64,000 nucleotides of DNA from positions 62,001 to 126,000 of the forward strand of contig NZ_CANKWH010000009.1 of NCBI RefSeq assembly GCF_947487305.1. The letters are read 5' to 3'. The translations under genes were made by a program, and so were the position numbers. Origin of the DNA: an uncultured Paracoccus sp. GTDB taxonomy: Bacteria > Pseudomonadota > Alphaproteobacteria > Rhodobacterales > Rhodobacteraceae. Positions 35,901-42,916 of the stretch are shown here, piece by piece. Under the pieces are notes generated by a model. That model had not been told where the DNA came from. It made no database searches and was given only the letters and a program-made list of their open reading frames with translations. The number at the start of each line of letters is the position of its first letter. Position 1 is the stretch's first letter.

Positions 35901-36739
35901 TGTTGCAGGTCCTGCCGCATGAGGGCCGGGTCTCGGCCCTGCGCTTCCTGCCCGGCGAAGGCGAGGCCGCCAACCTCGCCAGCGCCAGCTGGGACCGCAC
36001 GGTCAGGATCTGGGACGTGACCAACGGACAATTGCTGAAGACGCTGGAACATGGCGCGCCGGTCGTGTCCTTGGCGATCACGCCCGAGGCGCGCTCGCGG
36101 CTGGGGCACCTGACCGGCGGTCCGCTGATCGCCACCGGCGATTGGGATGGCCGCGTGTCGGCCTGGAACGTCGAGCTTGGCCCCGGCGCCCCGGTTTCCT
36201 CGCGCATCGTCGCCCAGCATCTCGAGCCGGTGAATGACCTCAGCTTCACCGGCGATGGCCGGTTCCTCGCCAGCGCCAGCGATGACGAGACGATCAAGAT
36301 CACCCGGCTGTTCGAAGACGAGGGGCAATATCTCTGGCGCAGCAGTCTCGACCTCAGCCCGGCCACCGGGGGCAGCGACCAGGCCCGCTGGATCGCGATG
36401 ATCCAGAATGGCGAGGTGCGGGTGCTGGACCCCGAGGCGCAGGCGCAGCCGCGCACCATCTCCGATTTCGACGGCAATGCCACCGGCATCGCCTTCAGCA
36501 GCGACGGTCCGCAGGTGCTGGCGATCCGCGCCAATGAACTGTTCGACTATCACCTCGATCCGACCGAGCTGATGGTCTGCGCCGACAGAATCGCCCAGCC
36601 CGCCCTGCCGCAGCCGCCCAAGGACCCCGATTTCGGCAATCTCTGCGCCGGGATCGAGACCGATCAGGGCTTTACCAGCCTCTGGTCACAGGCCACCGCG
36701 CCGATCGCGGGACTGGTCCGGGCGATCACGGGCCGCTAG
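32948..36739 (+). CDS. TIR-nSTAND-WD40 signalling/defence protein
   Basis: This 1,263-aa protein has an N-terminal TIR domain (1-135): LFLSHSSADN, a central FLDLDPEKG, and WCFAE with Glu78 at the NADase catalytic position. A nSTAND1-type NTPase follows, with the marker SPYLGLNAYQEKDAPVYFGR (147-166), Walker A GASGSGKS (189-196) and Walker B RVLLVIDQFEELL (about 357-369). A winged-helix region, a single transmembrane helix (about 675-693, flanked by RRRR) and a C-terminal WD40 propeller (about 760-1200) complete it. TIR-STAND proteins act as NAD-depleting sensors in anti-phage immunity and bacterial cell-death systems; WD40 repeats would sense the trigger. It is the last and largest gene of the operon, at a 1-bp overlap. 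Confidence 0.9.
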   Translation: MSTLFLSHSSADNALAQDLAARLKAQGHTCVFLDLDPEKGIVAGISWERTLYRKLRACRAVIAICTDSYLASHWCFAEIALARMEGKQIIALVADPISDAGRLPSILTERQFIDLRRDPETGYQRLWRGLKELDLLGAVGDWDPTASPYLGLNAYQEKDAPVYFGREDEIRGAIELVDRGAPGLILVIGASGSGKSSLARAGLIPRLRREPERWIVLDPFRPGRDPFAELAQVIGQGFRRYAPDAPPALHEAAALGDRLRDWQEVSKQRRSAEPGQVGVTPVDPSRLGRLISELEALKRQEPASREASLLEFLDWSLTDLRRIFGRHPGPGHGGSAATPLLDLIADLRRSAGHSTARVLLVIDQFEELLGTDSPEGEAARFLGLIAASLAAEGSPLTVVATMRSDFLESFQTVNAHHGMDFATLSLGPMPVEGMRRVIEAPAKLGAIELEAGLADRLLADASSADALPLLSFTLYLLWRDGHGAGRLTLADYDRLGGLEGAVANEADAILATARQRGQEAELRTAFLEMVRLAEDGQFTRQPLALDEPELVPVQDLVDRFVERRLLISRSEGDQRVVEVAHEALFRAWAPLAQWLEDHRSELQLKQQIRHSATAWEEHRHQPDYLWRGARLSEAVELVGRGGLEGNSKEERRCKAFVLASESMRKRQGRRRRNLVLMVAALLLGILGYALKNEDEAKSAERASWAREQALRAIGTLATEPLASIRTAESAICMTQIHDGQVLPEAEGALNRAVNALEKQRSLTGHSRAVSRLIFLPETGDGQPATTERLVSLGLDHAALLWTLPGSGAPKCSGVLPEQPLLPRASQIAGDPGSRLIAAGLPGGGVTLQAIPDSGPPPAPVAVLQLGAEVSALAIAPGGRRVAAAGEDGSLRIGGLMESGAATQPLALPDRAARIDVLGFSGDGAVLAAGGWDGSVTLWDSGSGMMLRRLDGHAEAVTELAFNGDLLATAGWDQVVRLWNWRTGRLLQVLPHEGRVSALRFLPGEGEAANLASASWDRTVRIWDVTNGQLLKTLEHGAPVVSLAITPEARSRLGHLTGGPLIATGDWDGRVSAWNVELGPGAPVSSRIVAQHLEPVNDLSFTGDGRFLASASDDETIKITRLFEDEGQYLWRSSLDLSPATGGSDQARWIAMIQNGEVRVLDPEAQAQPRTISDFDGNATGIAFSSDGPQVLAIRANELFDYHLDPTELMVCADRIAQPALPQPPKDPDFGNLCAGIETDQGFTSLWSQATAPIAGLVRAITGR

Positions 36740-36813
36740 GGGCGTCGCGGCGTGGAAACTGGCCTCTGCGGCCAATCCGTGCATAGCTGGCCCTGACCAA
36801 GAAAGGACCTGCC

Positions 36814-37170
36814 ATGCCGCTGCGCCTCGACCACCTGCACATCTATGCCACCGATCCCGAAGCCGGCGCGGCGGGCTATCTGCGCCTCGGCGCGCGGCGC
36901 GTCAGGGAGGTGACAACCGTGAACGGCCTGCGCATCGTCCTCGACCTCGCCGGCCTCAATCTGTTTGTCGAGCAAAGCCCCGACGGCAGCACCGGCATCG
37001 ATCATCTGGCGATGGCCAGCGACGATCTGGACAGCGATCTGGCTGCTATCATCGCCGAGGGCGGCCGCATCCTGACCGGCCCGCGCGAGGCAGGACCGGG
37101 GTTGCGCATCGCCTTTGCCGAACTGGCCGACGGCCAGCGCGCCGAGGTGCTGCAGCGCGGGATCGTCTGA
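36814..37170 (+). CDS. VOC-family (glyoxalase-like) protein
   Basis: This 118-aa protein has one betaalphabetabetabeta module of the vicinal-oxygen-chelate fold: LDHLHIYATDPEAGAAGYLRLGAR at the start and GIDHLAMASDDLDSDLAAIIAEGG in the second half, giving two His positions (H8, H69) as metal ligands in a dimer. A GLRIVLDLAGLNLFVEQ strand pair lies between. Substrate unknown. A GAAAGGA ribosome site precedes the ATG. It lies 74 bp after the TIR gene, and I do not see a link with it. Confidence 0.78.
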   Translation: MPLRLDHLHIYATDPEAGAAGYLRLGARRVREVTTVNGLRIVLDLAGLNLFVEQSPDGSTGIDHLAMASDDLDSDLAAIIAEGGRILTGPREAGPGLRIAFAELADGQRAEVLQRGIV

Positions 37171-37297
37171 CCGCCGCGACGCGGGCGGGGCGGATTAGCC
37201 CTGCCCGACCACACGCTGCGCTCACGCGTCTGTTGGTTGACCATGGCGGCGACGGCGCCTTTCTTGCGACGCTTCATTCACGCATTGAGAGCGACCG

Positions 37298-37741
37298 ATG
37301 GCTTACCCACCCGGCACAAATCTGTATTTTCCTTTTCTGTCAAAGATCTATGATACGCTTGAACCCTATGGCTATGCCTTCCTGCGCTTTGCCACCGGGA
37401 TCGTCATGGCCGGCTTCGGGGCGCGCAAACTGCTTACCCCGGGCGGCGCGCAGCCCGATATCGACATCATGGCGCAGATCGGCTTCACCCCGGCGATCTT
37501 CTGGGCCTATCTGGTGATCACGCTGGAACTGGTCGGCGGTCTGGCGATTGCGGCCGGCCTTTTGACGCGGGTGTTTTCGGCCATGTTCGTCGGCATGATG
37601 CTGGTCATCCTCGCGCTGGTCCTGCTGCCGCGCGGCGCCGGATACGAACTGTCCGTGGTCTGGCTTGGTGCCTTCACCTACCTGACGCTGCGCGGCAGCG
37701 GCGCCTTGTCGCTCGACCGCCTGATCGGGCGCGAAATTTGA
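37298..37741 (+). CDS. DoxX-family membrane protein
   Basis: This 147-aa protein has four transmembrane helices and the DoxX-type pattern: LRFATGIVMAGFGARKLLTPGG, IGFTPAIFWAYLVITLELVGGLAIAAGLLTRVFSAMF, VILALVLLP and VVWLGAFTYLTLRGSGALSLDRLIG. The ExxGGxxLxxGLxTR segment on helix 2-3 is the family signature. Members occur in thiol-redox and stress contexts, but the role here is unknown. The start at 37298 (ATGGCTTACCCACC) is preceded by GAGAGCG. Confidence 0.82.
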   Translation: MAYPPGTNLYFPFLSKIYDTLEPYGYAFLRFATGIVMAGFGARKLLTPGGAQPDIDIMAQIGFTPAIFWAYLVITLELVGGLAIAAGLLTRVFSAMFVGMMLVILALVLLPRGAGYELSVVWLGAFTYLTLRGSGALSLDRLIGREI

Positions 37742-37747
37742 GCCAAG

Positions 37748-37882
37748 ATGACCGGACCTGACTGGCAGGCGATGATGAACCGGCAACTACCGACCATCGA
37801 CCGGCTCTATGGCTCCAAGGATCTGCACGAGGGCGCGCGCGCCTTTGCCGAGCGGCGCGATCCGGTCTGGCAGGGGAAATAG
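37748..37882 (+). pseudogene. Remnant of a crotonase/enoyl-CoA hydratase C-terminus
   Basis: A frame of 44 codons starting at ATG 37748 and ending in TAG at 37880-37882 reads IDRLYGSKDLHEGARAFAERR followed by DPVWQGK. This is the conserved C-terminal end of enoyl-CoA hydratases, with the family's 'S.D..EG..AF.EKR.P.F.G.' motif. The remaining 200-plus residues, including the oxyanion-hole region, are absent: upstream is the DoxX gene, ending 6 bases before. It is probably the leftover of a deleted gene, kept between doxX and tauR. It could be translated as a 44-aa peptide, but function is unlikely. Confidence 0.6.
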
Positions 37883-37885
37883 GCG

Positions 37886-39370
37886 CTAGATCCGCGCCAT
37901 CCGCCGGGCGATCAGCTCGATCCCCGAGGCGATCGCCTCTTCGGCGATCGAGCCATAGCCCAGGCGGAAGAAGGGACAGGGCTCGGGCCGGATCTCGAAA
38001 AAGACTGCCCCCGGTTCGATCAGCACGCTGTCCTCGCGCAGCGCCATGGCCAGCGCGGTGGCGTCGATGCCCTCGCGGCCTTCGATCCAGACGCTCGACC
38101 CGCCCGCGACCGGTGCCCCGGCGATCCTGAGACCATGGGCGCAAAGCGCCGCCTCCAGCACCTCGCGCCGGCCTTTCAGCGCCTCCCTGAGCCGGGCGAT
38201 ATGGGCGTCATAGTGACCGAGCGCGAGGAAATATGCGGTGATGCGCTGCAGGTGACTGGGCGGGTGGCGCAGCATGATCGAGCGCAGAGCGCGGGCCTGC
38301 GCGATCAGCTCCGCCGGACCCACCATGTAGCCGATGCGCAAGCCCGGAAACAGCGACTTCGAGAAGCTGCCGAGGTAGATCACCCGACCGTCCTCATCCA
38401 TGGATTTCAGCGCCGGGGCGGGCGGAGCGAGATAGGACATCTCGAAATCGTAATCATCCTCGATGATCAGGAAATCCTGCGCAGAGGCGCGCGCCATCAG
38501 CTCGCGGCGGCGGTCCAGCGGCATGGTCACGCCGGTCGGGATATGATGGCTGGGGGTGACAAAGACCAGCCGCGTCTGCTCGGGCAGGTCCGCCGGATTC
38601 AGCCCACCCTCATCCACCGGCAGGAAGGTGGTGGGGCTTTGCGCCCGGCGCAGGGTCTCGGCGAAATCGGGATAGCCGGGCTCCTCGGACACCGCCAGCC
38701 GGTCGACCCGCGACAGCAGTTCCACCGCCAGGAACAGCCCGTTCTGCGCCCCCAGCGTCACCAGCACCTCGTCGGGCCGGGCATGGATCCCGCGCCGCGG
38801 CAGGGTGTTCGAACAGATGTAATCGATCAACAGCGGATCATCGGCGCCATAGCGGTCGGCGGCCAGATCGGCGAAGTCGCGGGTGCCAAGTGCGCGGCGG
38901 GCGCAGTCGCGCCAGGCGTTGTGGTCGAACAGCGCCGGATCGGCCTGACCGTAGATGAAGGGAAAGCGATAGTCGCGCCAGTCCGCCGGCTTGCGGATCA
39001 CCCGGCGCGGCATGTGATGGCTCGAGAGCCAGTCGCCCCAGTCCGGCTGCTGCCCATGCGGTCGGGCGGCAAGCTGCTCGGGTCGTGCCGGGCGCAAACG
39101 GCTGTGCGGCACCGTCTCGGCCACCGCAATGCCGGATCGTGGCGCCGTCTCCAGATAGCCCTGGCTGACCAGATCCTGATAGACCAGCGTCACCGTCATC
39201 CGCGAGATGCCCAGTACCTCGGCCAGTTGCCGGCTCGAGGGCAGACGCGTCCCCGGTCGTGCCCGGCTTTCCAGTACCGCCCGCACGATGGCAGCCGCCA
39301 GCCGTCCCTGCAGCGTCGGCGCCTCGCCCTCGCGCAGGAAGATCGTGTCAACGGGAAGTCGCGCCGGCAT
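37886..39370 (-). CDS. tauR: TauR-like MocR-family regulator of taurine catabolism
   Basis: This 494-aa protein has an N-terminal GntR winged helix (RPGTRLPSSRQLAEVLGISRMTVTLVYQDLVSQGYLETAPRSG, about 38-80) joined to an aminotransferase-like fold. The PLP-binding region is IIEDDYDFEMSY and GSFSKSLFPGLRIGYMVGP, where the Lys of SFSKSLFPG binds PLP. MocR proteins of this kind activate taurine genes in rhodobacters and paracocci when taurine forms an adduct with PLP. It is divergent from tauK. The two CTGGAC direct repeats just upstream of its ATG are its probable operator. The name is by context and family; taurine as ligand is strongly suggested by the adjacent cluster. Confidence 0.85.
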   Translation of the reverse strand: MPARLPVDTIFLREGEAPTLQGRLAAAIVRAVLESRARPGTRLPSSRQLAEVLGISRMTVTLVYQDLVSQGYLETAPRSGIAVAETVPHSRLRPARPEQLAARPHGQQPDWGDWLSSHHMPRRVIRKPADWRDYRFPFIYGQADPALFDHNAWRDCARRALGTRDFADLAADRYGADDPLLIDYICSNTLPRRGIHARPDEVLVTLGAQNGLFLAVELLSRVDRLAVSEEPGYPDFAETLRRAQSPTTFLPVDEGGLNPADLPEQTRLVFVTPSHHIPTGVTMPLDRRRELMARASAQDFLIIEDDYDFEMSYLAPPAPALKSMDEDGRVIYLGSFSKSLFPGLRIGYMVGPAELIAQARALRSIMLRHPPSHLQRITAYFLALGHYDAHIARLREALKGRREVLEAALCAHGLRIAGAPVAGGSSVWIEGREGIDATALAMALREDSVLIEPGAVFFEIRPEPCPFFRLGYGSIAEEAIASGIELIARRMARI

Positions 39371-39402
39371 CTGGACCTATCTTCGGATCAAACTGGACAT
39401 AT
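39371..39402. promoter_or_regulatory. Probable TauR operator: two direct CTGGAC repeats
   Basis: CTGGACCTAT begins at 39371, directly abutting the tauR start codon, and CTGGACATAT begins at 39393, 22 bp (two helical turns) later. Paired direct repeats of this kind are the typical site of MocR regulators, and a CTGGAC-based repeat is reported for TauR in Rhodobacter as I recall. Location and spacing fit control of the divergent tauK promoter and possibly autoregulation of tauR. Confidence 0.55.
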
Positions 39403-39485
39403 CATCGCCCCGCCCGCTCTGCAATCTTGCCCCTGTCATGTCGCCGCACCCCCAACCAGCGGCCATACACAGGGAGAGAAAAACA

Positions 39486-40490
39486 ATGTCTGCAATGACC
39501 CGCATTCTGACCGGAGCCGCCACCGCCCTCGCGCTGGTGCTGCCCGCTTCTGCCACCGAATACCGCGTCGCCGTGGGCGATGGCGCCGGCGGCACGCAAG
39601 AGGCCTTGGGCAAGGCCTTCGTCGCCGCGCTGGAGGAACAATCCGGCGGCAACATGACCGCGAAACTGTTCCTGAACGGCCAGCTTGGCGACGAACAGGA
39701 CACCGTGACCGCCGCCGCCACCGGCACGCTGGATTTCTCGATCCTCGCCATCAACAACATCACCCCCTTCTCGCCCTCGGTCGGCACGCTGACCCTGCCC
39801 TATGTGATCCTCAGCCAGGAGGATGCCGAGAAGGTGACGCAGGGCGAAATCGGCCAGCAGATGATCGAACAGACCATCGAGGATGCCGGCGTGCGCATCA
39901 TCGGCTGGGGCTATTCCGGCTTCCGGGTGCTGACCAATTCGAAAAAGCCGGTCTCGACCGTGGCCGACCTGCAGGGTCTGGTGGTGCGCGTGCCGAAGAA
40001 CGAGATCATGATCGAGACCTATAAAAGCTGGGGCATCAACCCGACGCCGATGGCCTGGGGCGAGACCTTCGCCGCGCTTCAGCAGAAGGTCGTGGACGGA
40101 CAGGACAACCCCTACATGACCGTCTACGCGATGAAGTTCGACGAAGTTCAGAAATACATCACCAATATCCGCTACATCTTCTCGATCGAGCCGCTGATCG
40201 TCTCGGAAGCCCTGTTCGAGGGCCTCAGCGAGGAAGAACAGGCGCAGGTGCTGGCCGCCGGCGAAGCCGCGACCAAGGCCTCGGCCGAATTCCTGCGCGC
40301 CGAAGAGGCCAAGATCCGCGAAGAGCTGGTCGCCCGCGGCATGGAGATCACCGAACCTGCCGATGGCGAGAAGGAATTCATGGCGCTGGCCGAGGCCGCT
40401 GTCTGGCCGAAATTCTATGACCAGATCGGCGGCAAGGAGGTTCTCGACAATGTCCTGACCTCGCTGGGGCGCCCCGCCGCCGCGGAATAG
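39486..40490 (+). CDS. tauK: TRAP transporter periplasmic taurine-binding protein (DctP family)
   Basis: This 334-aa protein has a signal peptide (1-23, ending ASA before TEYR). The mature protein has the DctP layout: EQSGGNMTAKLFLNGQLGDEQ (the GxLG..xE core), LKFxSGG-like FSILAINNITPF, and DLQGLVVRVPKNEIMIETYKSWGINPTPMAWGETFAALQQKVVDGQDNP, where the Arg of VRVP and the G-x-x-N-P segment bind the ligand carboxylate or sulfonate. With tauLM it imports taurine across the membrane. The adjacent tauR and TauXY genes determine the substrate assignment. The ATG at 39486 follows AGGGAGAG. The name tauKLM follows usage for taurine TRAP systems in related bacteria. Confidence 0.85.
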   Translation: MSAMTRILTGAATALALVLPASATEYRVAVGDGAGGTQEALGKAFVAALEEQSGGNMTAKLFLNGQLGDEQDTVTAAATGTLDFSILAINNITPFSPSVGTLTLPYVILSQEDAEKVTQGEIGQQMIEQTIEDAGVRIIGWGYSGFRVLTNSKKPVSTVADLQGLVVRVPKNEIMIETYKSWGINPTPMAWGETFAALQQKVVDGQDNPYMTVYAMKFDEVQKYITNIRYIFSIEPLIVSEALFEGLSEEEQAQVLAAGEAATKASAEFLRAEEAKIREELVARGMEITEPADGEKEFMALAEAAVWPKFYDQIGGKEVLDNVLTSLGRPAAAE

Positions 40491-40504
40491 CTTTCCTCCC
40501 CGAC

Positions 40505-40536
40505 TGGCGCGCGGGCTGGTCCTGCGCGCCACTTTT
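40505..40536 (+). terminator. Intra-operon hairpin after tauK
   Basis: TGGCGCGC (40505-40512) and GCGCGCCA (40524-40531) form a perfect 8-bp stem with an 11-base loop, followed by CTTTT. It lies between the binding-protein gene and the permease genes and may act as a partial terminator or an RNA-stability element that favours tauK over tauLM. Confidence 0.5.
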
Positions 40537-40582
40537 CGCCCGCTGTCCTTCCCCTCAACGCGCCCCTTCCCGGAGGCCCTGC

Positions 40583-41140
40583 ATGTCTATGCTCTGGTCG
40601 TTCCTTGACAAGTTCGAAAGCCACCTCTGCCGAGTTCTTCTGGCGGTGTTCGTGACGCTTCTGTTCGTGCAGATCGTCGCCCGCCAGATCTTCGGCTTCT
40701 CGATCACCTGGATCGAGGAACTGTCGGTCATCCTGTTTGTCTGGTTCGCCTATTTCGGCGCCTCCTATGCCGCCCGCATGGCCGCGCATAACCGCGTCTC
40801 GTTTCACCTGAACATGATGCCGCGCACCCGCGCCCGGATCATCGAGGCGATCGGCGATGCCTTCTGGATCGCCTTCAATGTCGTCTTCATCTGGCAGTCG
40901 ATCGCCTTCATCAGCCGGCTGAAGCCCTTCGTGAAGGCCCAGACCCTTGGTTGGGAAATGCGCTATGTCTACCTCGCGCTGCCCATCGCCTTCACCCTGA
41001 TGACGCTGCGCATCCTGCAGGTGAACTATCTGAAACTGGTCCGCGGCATCGACCCGGCCGATCCCGACAAGGTGACTGTCGAGGCCGTTCTGGAACTGGC
41101 CGAGGACGAACAGCGCGCCTTCGACCGGAGGAACCACTGA
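40583..41140 (+). CDS. tauL: TRAP transporter small permease (DctQ family)
   Basis: This 185-aa protein has four hydrophobic helices with DctQ patterns: RVLLAVFVTLLFVQIVARQIFG, ITWIEELSVILFVWFAYFGASYA (the W-x-E-E-L-S-x-x-L-F-x-W motif) and ALPIAFTLMTLRILQVNYLKLV. A C-terminal acidic tail ends ELAEDEQRAFDRRNH. It associates with the large permease in the TRAP transporter. The stop overlaps the ATG of tauM by 1 bp. An 83-bp leader after the hairpin separates it from tauK; it has its own GGAGG ribosome site. Confidence 0.87.
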   Translation: MSMLWSFLDKFESHLCRVLLAVFVTLLFVQIVARQIFGFSITWIEELSVILFVWFAYFGASYAARMAAHNRVSFHLNMMPRTRARIIEAIGDAFWIAFNVVFIWQSIAFISRLKPFVKAQTLGWEMRYVYLALPIAFTLMTLRILQVNYLKLVRGIDPADPDKVTVEAVLELAEDEQRAFDRRNH

Positions 41141-42480
41141 TGGACAACCTGCTGATCGAAATTCTCTTCGGGTCGTTCTTCCTGCTGATGGTCCTGGGCG
41201 CGCCGATCACCGTGGCGCTGGGGGTCTCGGCGCTGGCTGCGATGCTCTATCTCGGTGACAACCCGATCAAGATGGTGCAGATGGCCTGGTCCTCGGTGGG
41301 GTCCTTCCCGCTGATGGCGCTGCCCTCCTTCATCCTCGCCGGGGCGCTGATGGAGGCCGCGGGCCTGTCGCGCCGGCTGATCGCGGTGGCCGAAAGCCTG
41401 GCCGGTCCGTTCACCGGCGGTCTTTCTGCCGCGACCGTCATCGCCTGCCTGTTCTTCGGGGCCATCTCGGGTTCGGGCCCCGCCACCACCGCCGCCGTCG
41501 GCATGCTGATGATCCCGGCCATGGTGCGCCAGGGCTATGGCGGCGGCTATGCAGCTGCGGTCACGGCCTCGGCCGGCGGGCTTGGCATCATCATCCCGCC
41601 CTCGATCCCGATGGTCATCTACGGCATCTCGGCCATGGGCCTGCAGCCCGACCCGGCCGCAATCGAGGCCCATGGGCAATTCCAGTCGGTCTCGATCTCG
41701 AAACTGTTCATCGCCGGCTTCCTGCCCGGCGTGGTGATGGCGGGCGGCCTGCTGATCATGAACTACATCCGCTGCCGGATGCGCGGTTTCCATGGCTCGG
41801 CCGAGCCGCTGTCGCTGCGCAAGGTGGCCTGCGCCTGCTACAAGGGCTTCTGGGCGCTGATGGCCCCGGTGGTGATCCTGGGCGGCATTTATTCCGGCTT
41901 CTTCACCCCGACCGAGGCCGCCATCGTCGCCATCTTCTACACCCTCTTCGTCGGCGTGGTGATCTATCGCGAACTGGATCTGACCGAAGTGGTCAAGTCG
42001 CTGGACACCACCACCTGGCTTGCCGGCCGCGTGCTGCTGGTCCTTTTCGCCGCCACCATCTTCGGCCGGGTTCTGGTCGAGAACAACATCCCCGGGGTCA
42101 TCGCCGGCGGCATCCTGTCGCTGACCGACAACCTCTACATCATCTGGGCCATGGTCATCGGCCTCTTGCTGATCGTCGGCATGTTCATGGAGACGCTGGC
42201 CGCCATCATGATCCTCGTGCCGGTGATGCTGCCGGTGGCCTACATGATGGGCATCGACCCGATCCACTTCGGCATCGTGATGATCTGCACGCTGTCGGTG
42301 GGCTTCCAGACCCCGCCACTGGGCGAGAACCTGTTCATTGCATCGGGCATCTCGGGCATCTCGATCGAGCGGATCAGCCTGCGCGCCCTGCCCTTCGCCG
42401 CCGCCTCGGTCACAGCCATCTTCCTCATCGCCTGCTTCCCCGACATCGCCCTCTGGCTGCCGCGGATGCTGGGCTATTAA
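41140..42480 (+). CDS. tauM: TRAP transporter large permease (DctM family)
   Basis: This 446-aa protein has a complete DctM fold with typical segments GAPITVALGVSALAAMLYL, LMALPSFILAGALMEAAGLSRRL, FFGAISGSGPATTAAVGMLMIPAM (the S-G-S-G-P-A-T signature) and GGLGIIIPPSIPMVIYG. The second half has PTEAAIVAIFYTLFVGVVIY and VGFQTPPLGENLFIASG. It forms the sodium-coupled channel for the substrate delivered by tauK. It is longer than the minimum by a 20-residue loop near 190-215. The next gene starts 18 bp after the stop, so the cluster is one transcription unit. Confidence 0.92.
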   Translation: MDNLLIEILFGSFFLLMVLGAPITVALGVSALAAMLYLGDNPIKMVQMAWSSVGSFPLMALPSFILAGALMEAAGLSRRLIAVAESLAGPFTGGLSAATVIACLFFGAISGSGPATTAAVGMLMIPAMVRQGYGGGYAAAVTASAGGLGIIIPPSIPMVIYGISAMGLQPDPAAIEAHGQFQSVSISKLFIAGFLPGVVMAGGLLIMNYIRCRMRGFHGSAEPLSLRKVACACYKGFWALMAPVVILGGIYSGFFTPTEAAIVAIFYTLFVGVVIYRELDLTEVVKSLDTTTWLAGRVLLVLFAATIFGRVLVENNIPGVIAGGILSLTDNLYIIWAMVIGLLLIVGMFMETLAAIMILVPVMLPVAYMMGIDPIHFGIVMICTLSVGFQTPPLGENLFIASGISGISIERISLRALPFAAASVTAIFLIACFPDIALWLPRMLGY

Positions 42481-42498
42481 TCGAAAGGACCTTTTCCC

Positions 42499-42909
42499 AT
42501 GACCACCACCACCACGCGCCGCGCCCTGACCGCCGCCGATCTGAAGGCCACCTTCGACGCCTTCAACCGCCACGACATCGACGGCGTGATGACCCATTTC
42601 GCCGATGATTGCGTCTTCTTCACCGTCGCCGGCGAGCATGAATACGGCAACCGGATCGAGGGGAAACCCGCCATCGCCAAGGCCTTCGAGGGCGTCTGGA
42701 CGACCATGCCGGACGTGCAATGGGCCGATCACAGCCACTTCCTCAGCGAGGATGGCAGCCGCGGCGTCAGCCAGTGGACCTTCCGCGCCACCAACCCCGA
42801 TGGCACCCGCACCGAGGTCCAGGGCGTGGACCTGTTCCGCATCAGGGACGGACAGATCGTCGAGAAACAGGCGATCCGCAAGCAGCGTCCTGCCGTTCCT
42901 GCCAAGTGA
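42499..42909 (+). CDS. tauX: Taurine dehydrogenase small subunit, NTF2/SnoaL-like
   Basis: This 136-aa protein has the NTF2/SnoaL-like cone fold: LKATFDAFNRHDIDGVMTHFADDCVFFTVAG, KAFEGVWTTMPDVQWADHSHFLSEDGSRG, and a C-terminal strand pair TEVQGVDLFRIRDGQIVEKQAIRKQR. In paracocci a small protein of this type (TauX) is encoded directly before the FAD enzyme TauY and together they form taurine dehydrogenase. The position and size match. The activity of the small subunit is not settled by sequence. The ATG is preceded by GAAAGGACC. Confidence 0.75.
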   Translation: MTTTTTRRALTAADLKATFDAFNRHDIDGVMTHFADDCVFFTVAGEHEYGNRIEGKPAIAKAFEGVWTTMPDVQWADHSHFLSEDGSRGVSQWTFRATNPDGTRTEVQGVDLFRIRDGQIVEKQAIRKQRPAVPAK

Positions 42910-42916
42910 GCCCGCC

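Noticed and set aside
32930..36553. A 1,207-aa minus-strand frame antisense to the TIR-STAND-WD40 gene
   Set aside because: It has no motif, with biased composition typical of a GC-rich antisense shadow, whereas the plus strand has TIR, Walker and WD40 motifs.
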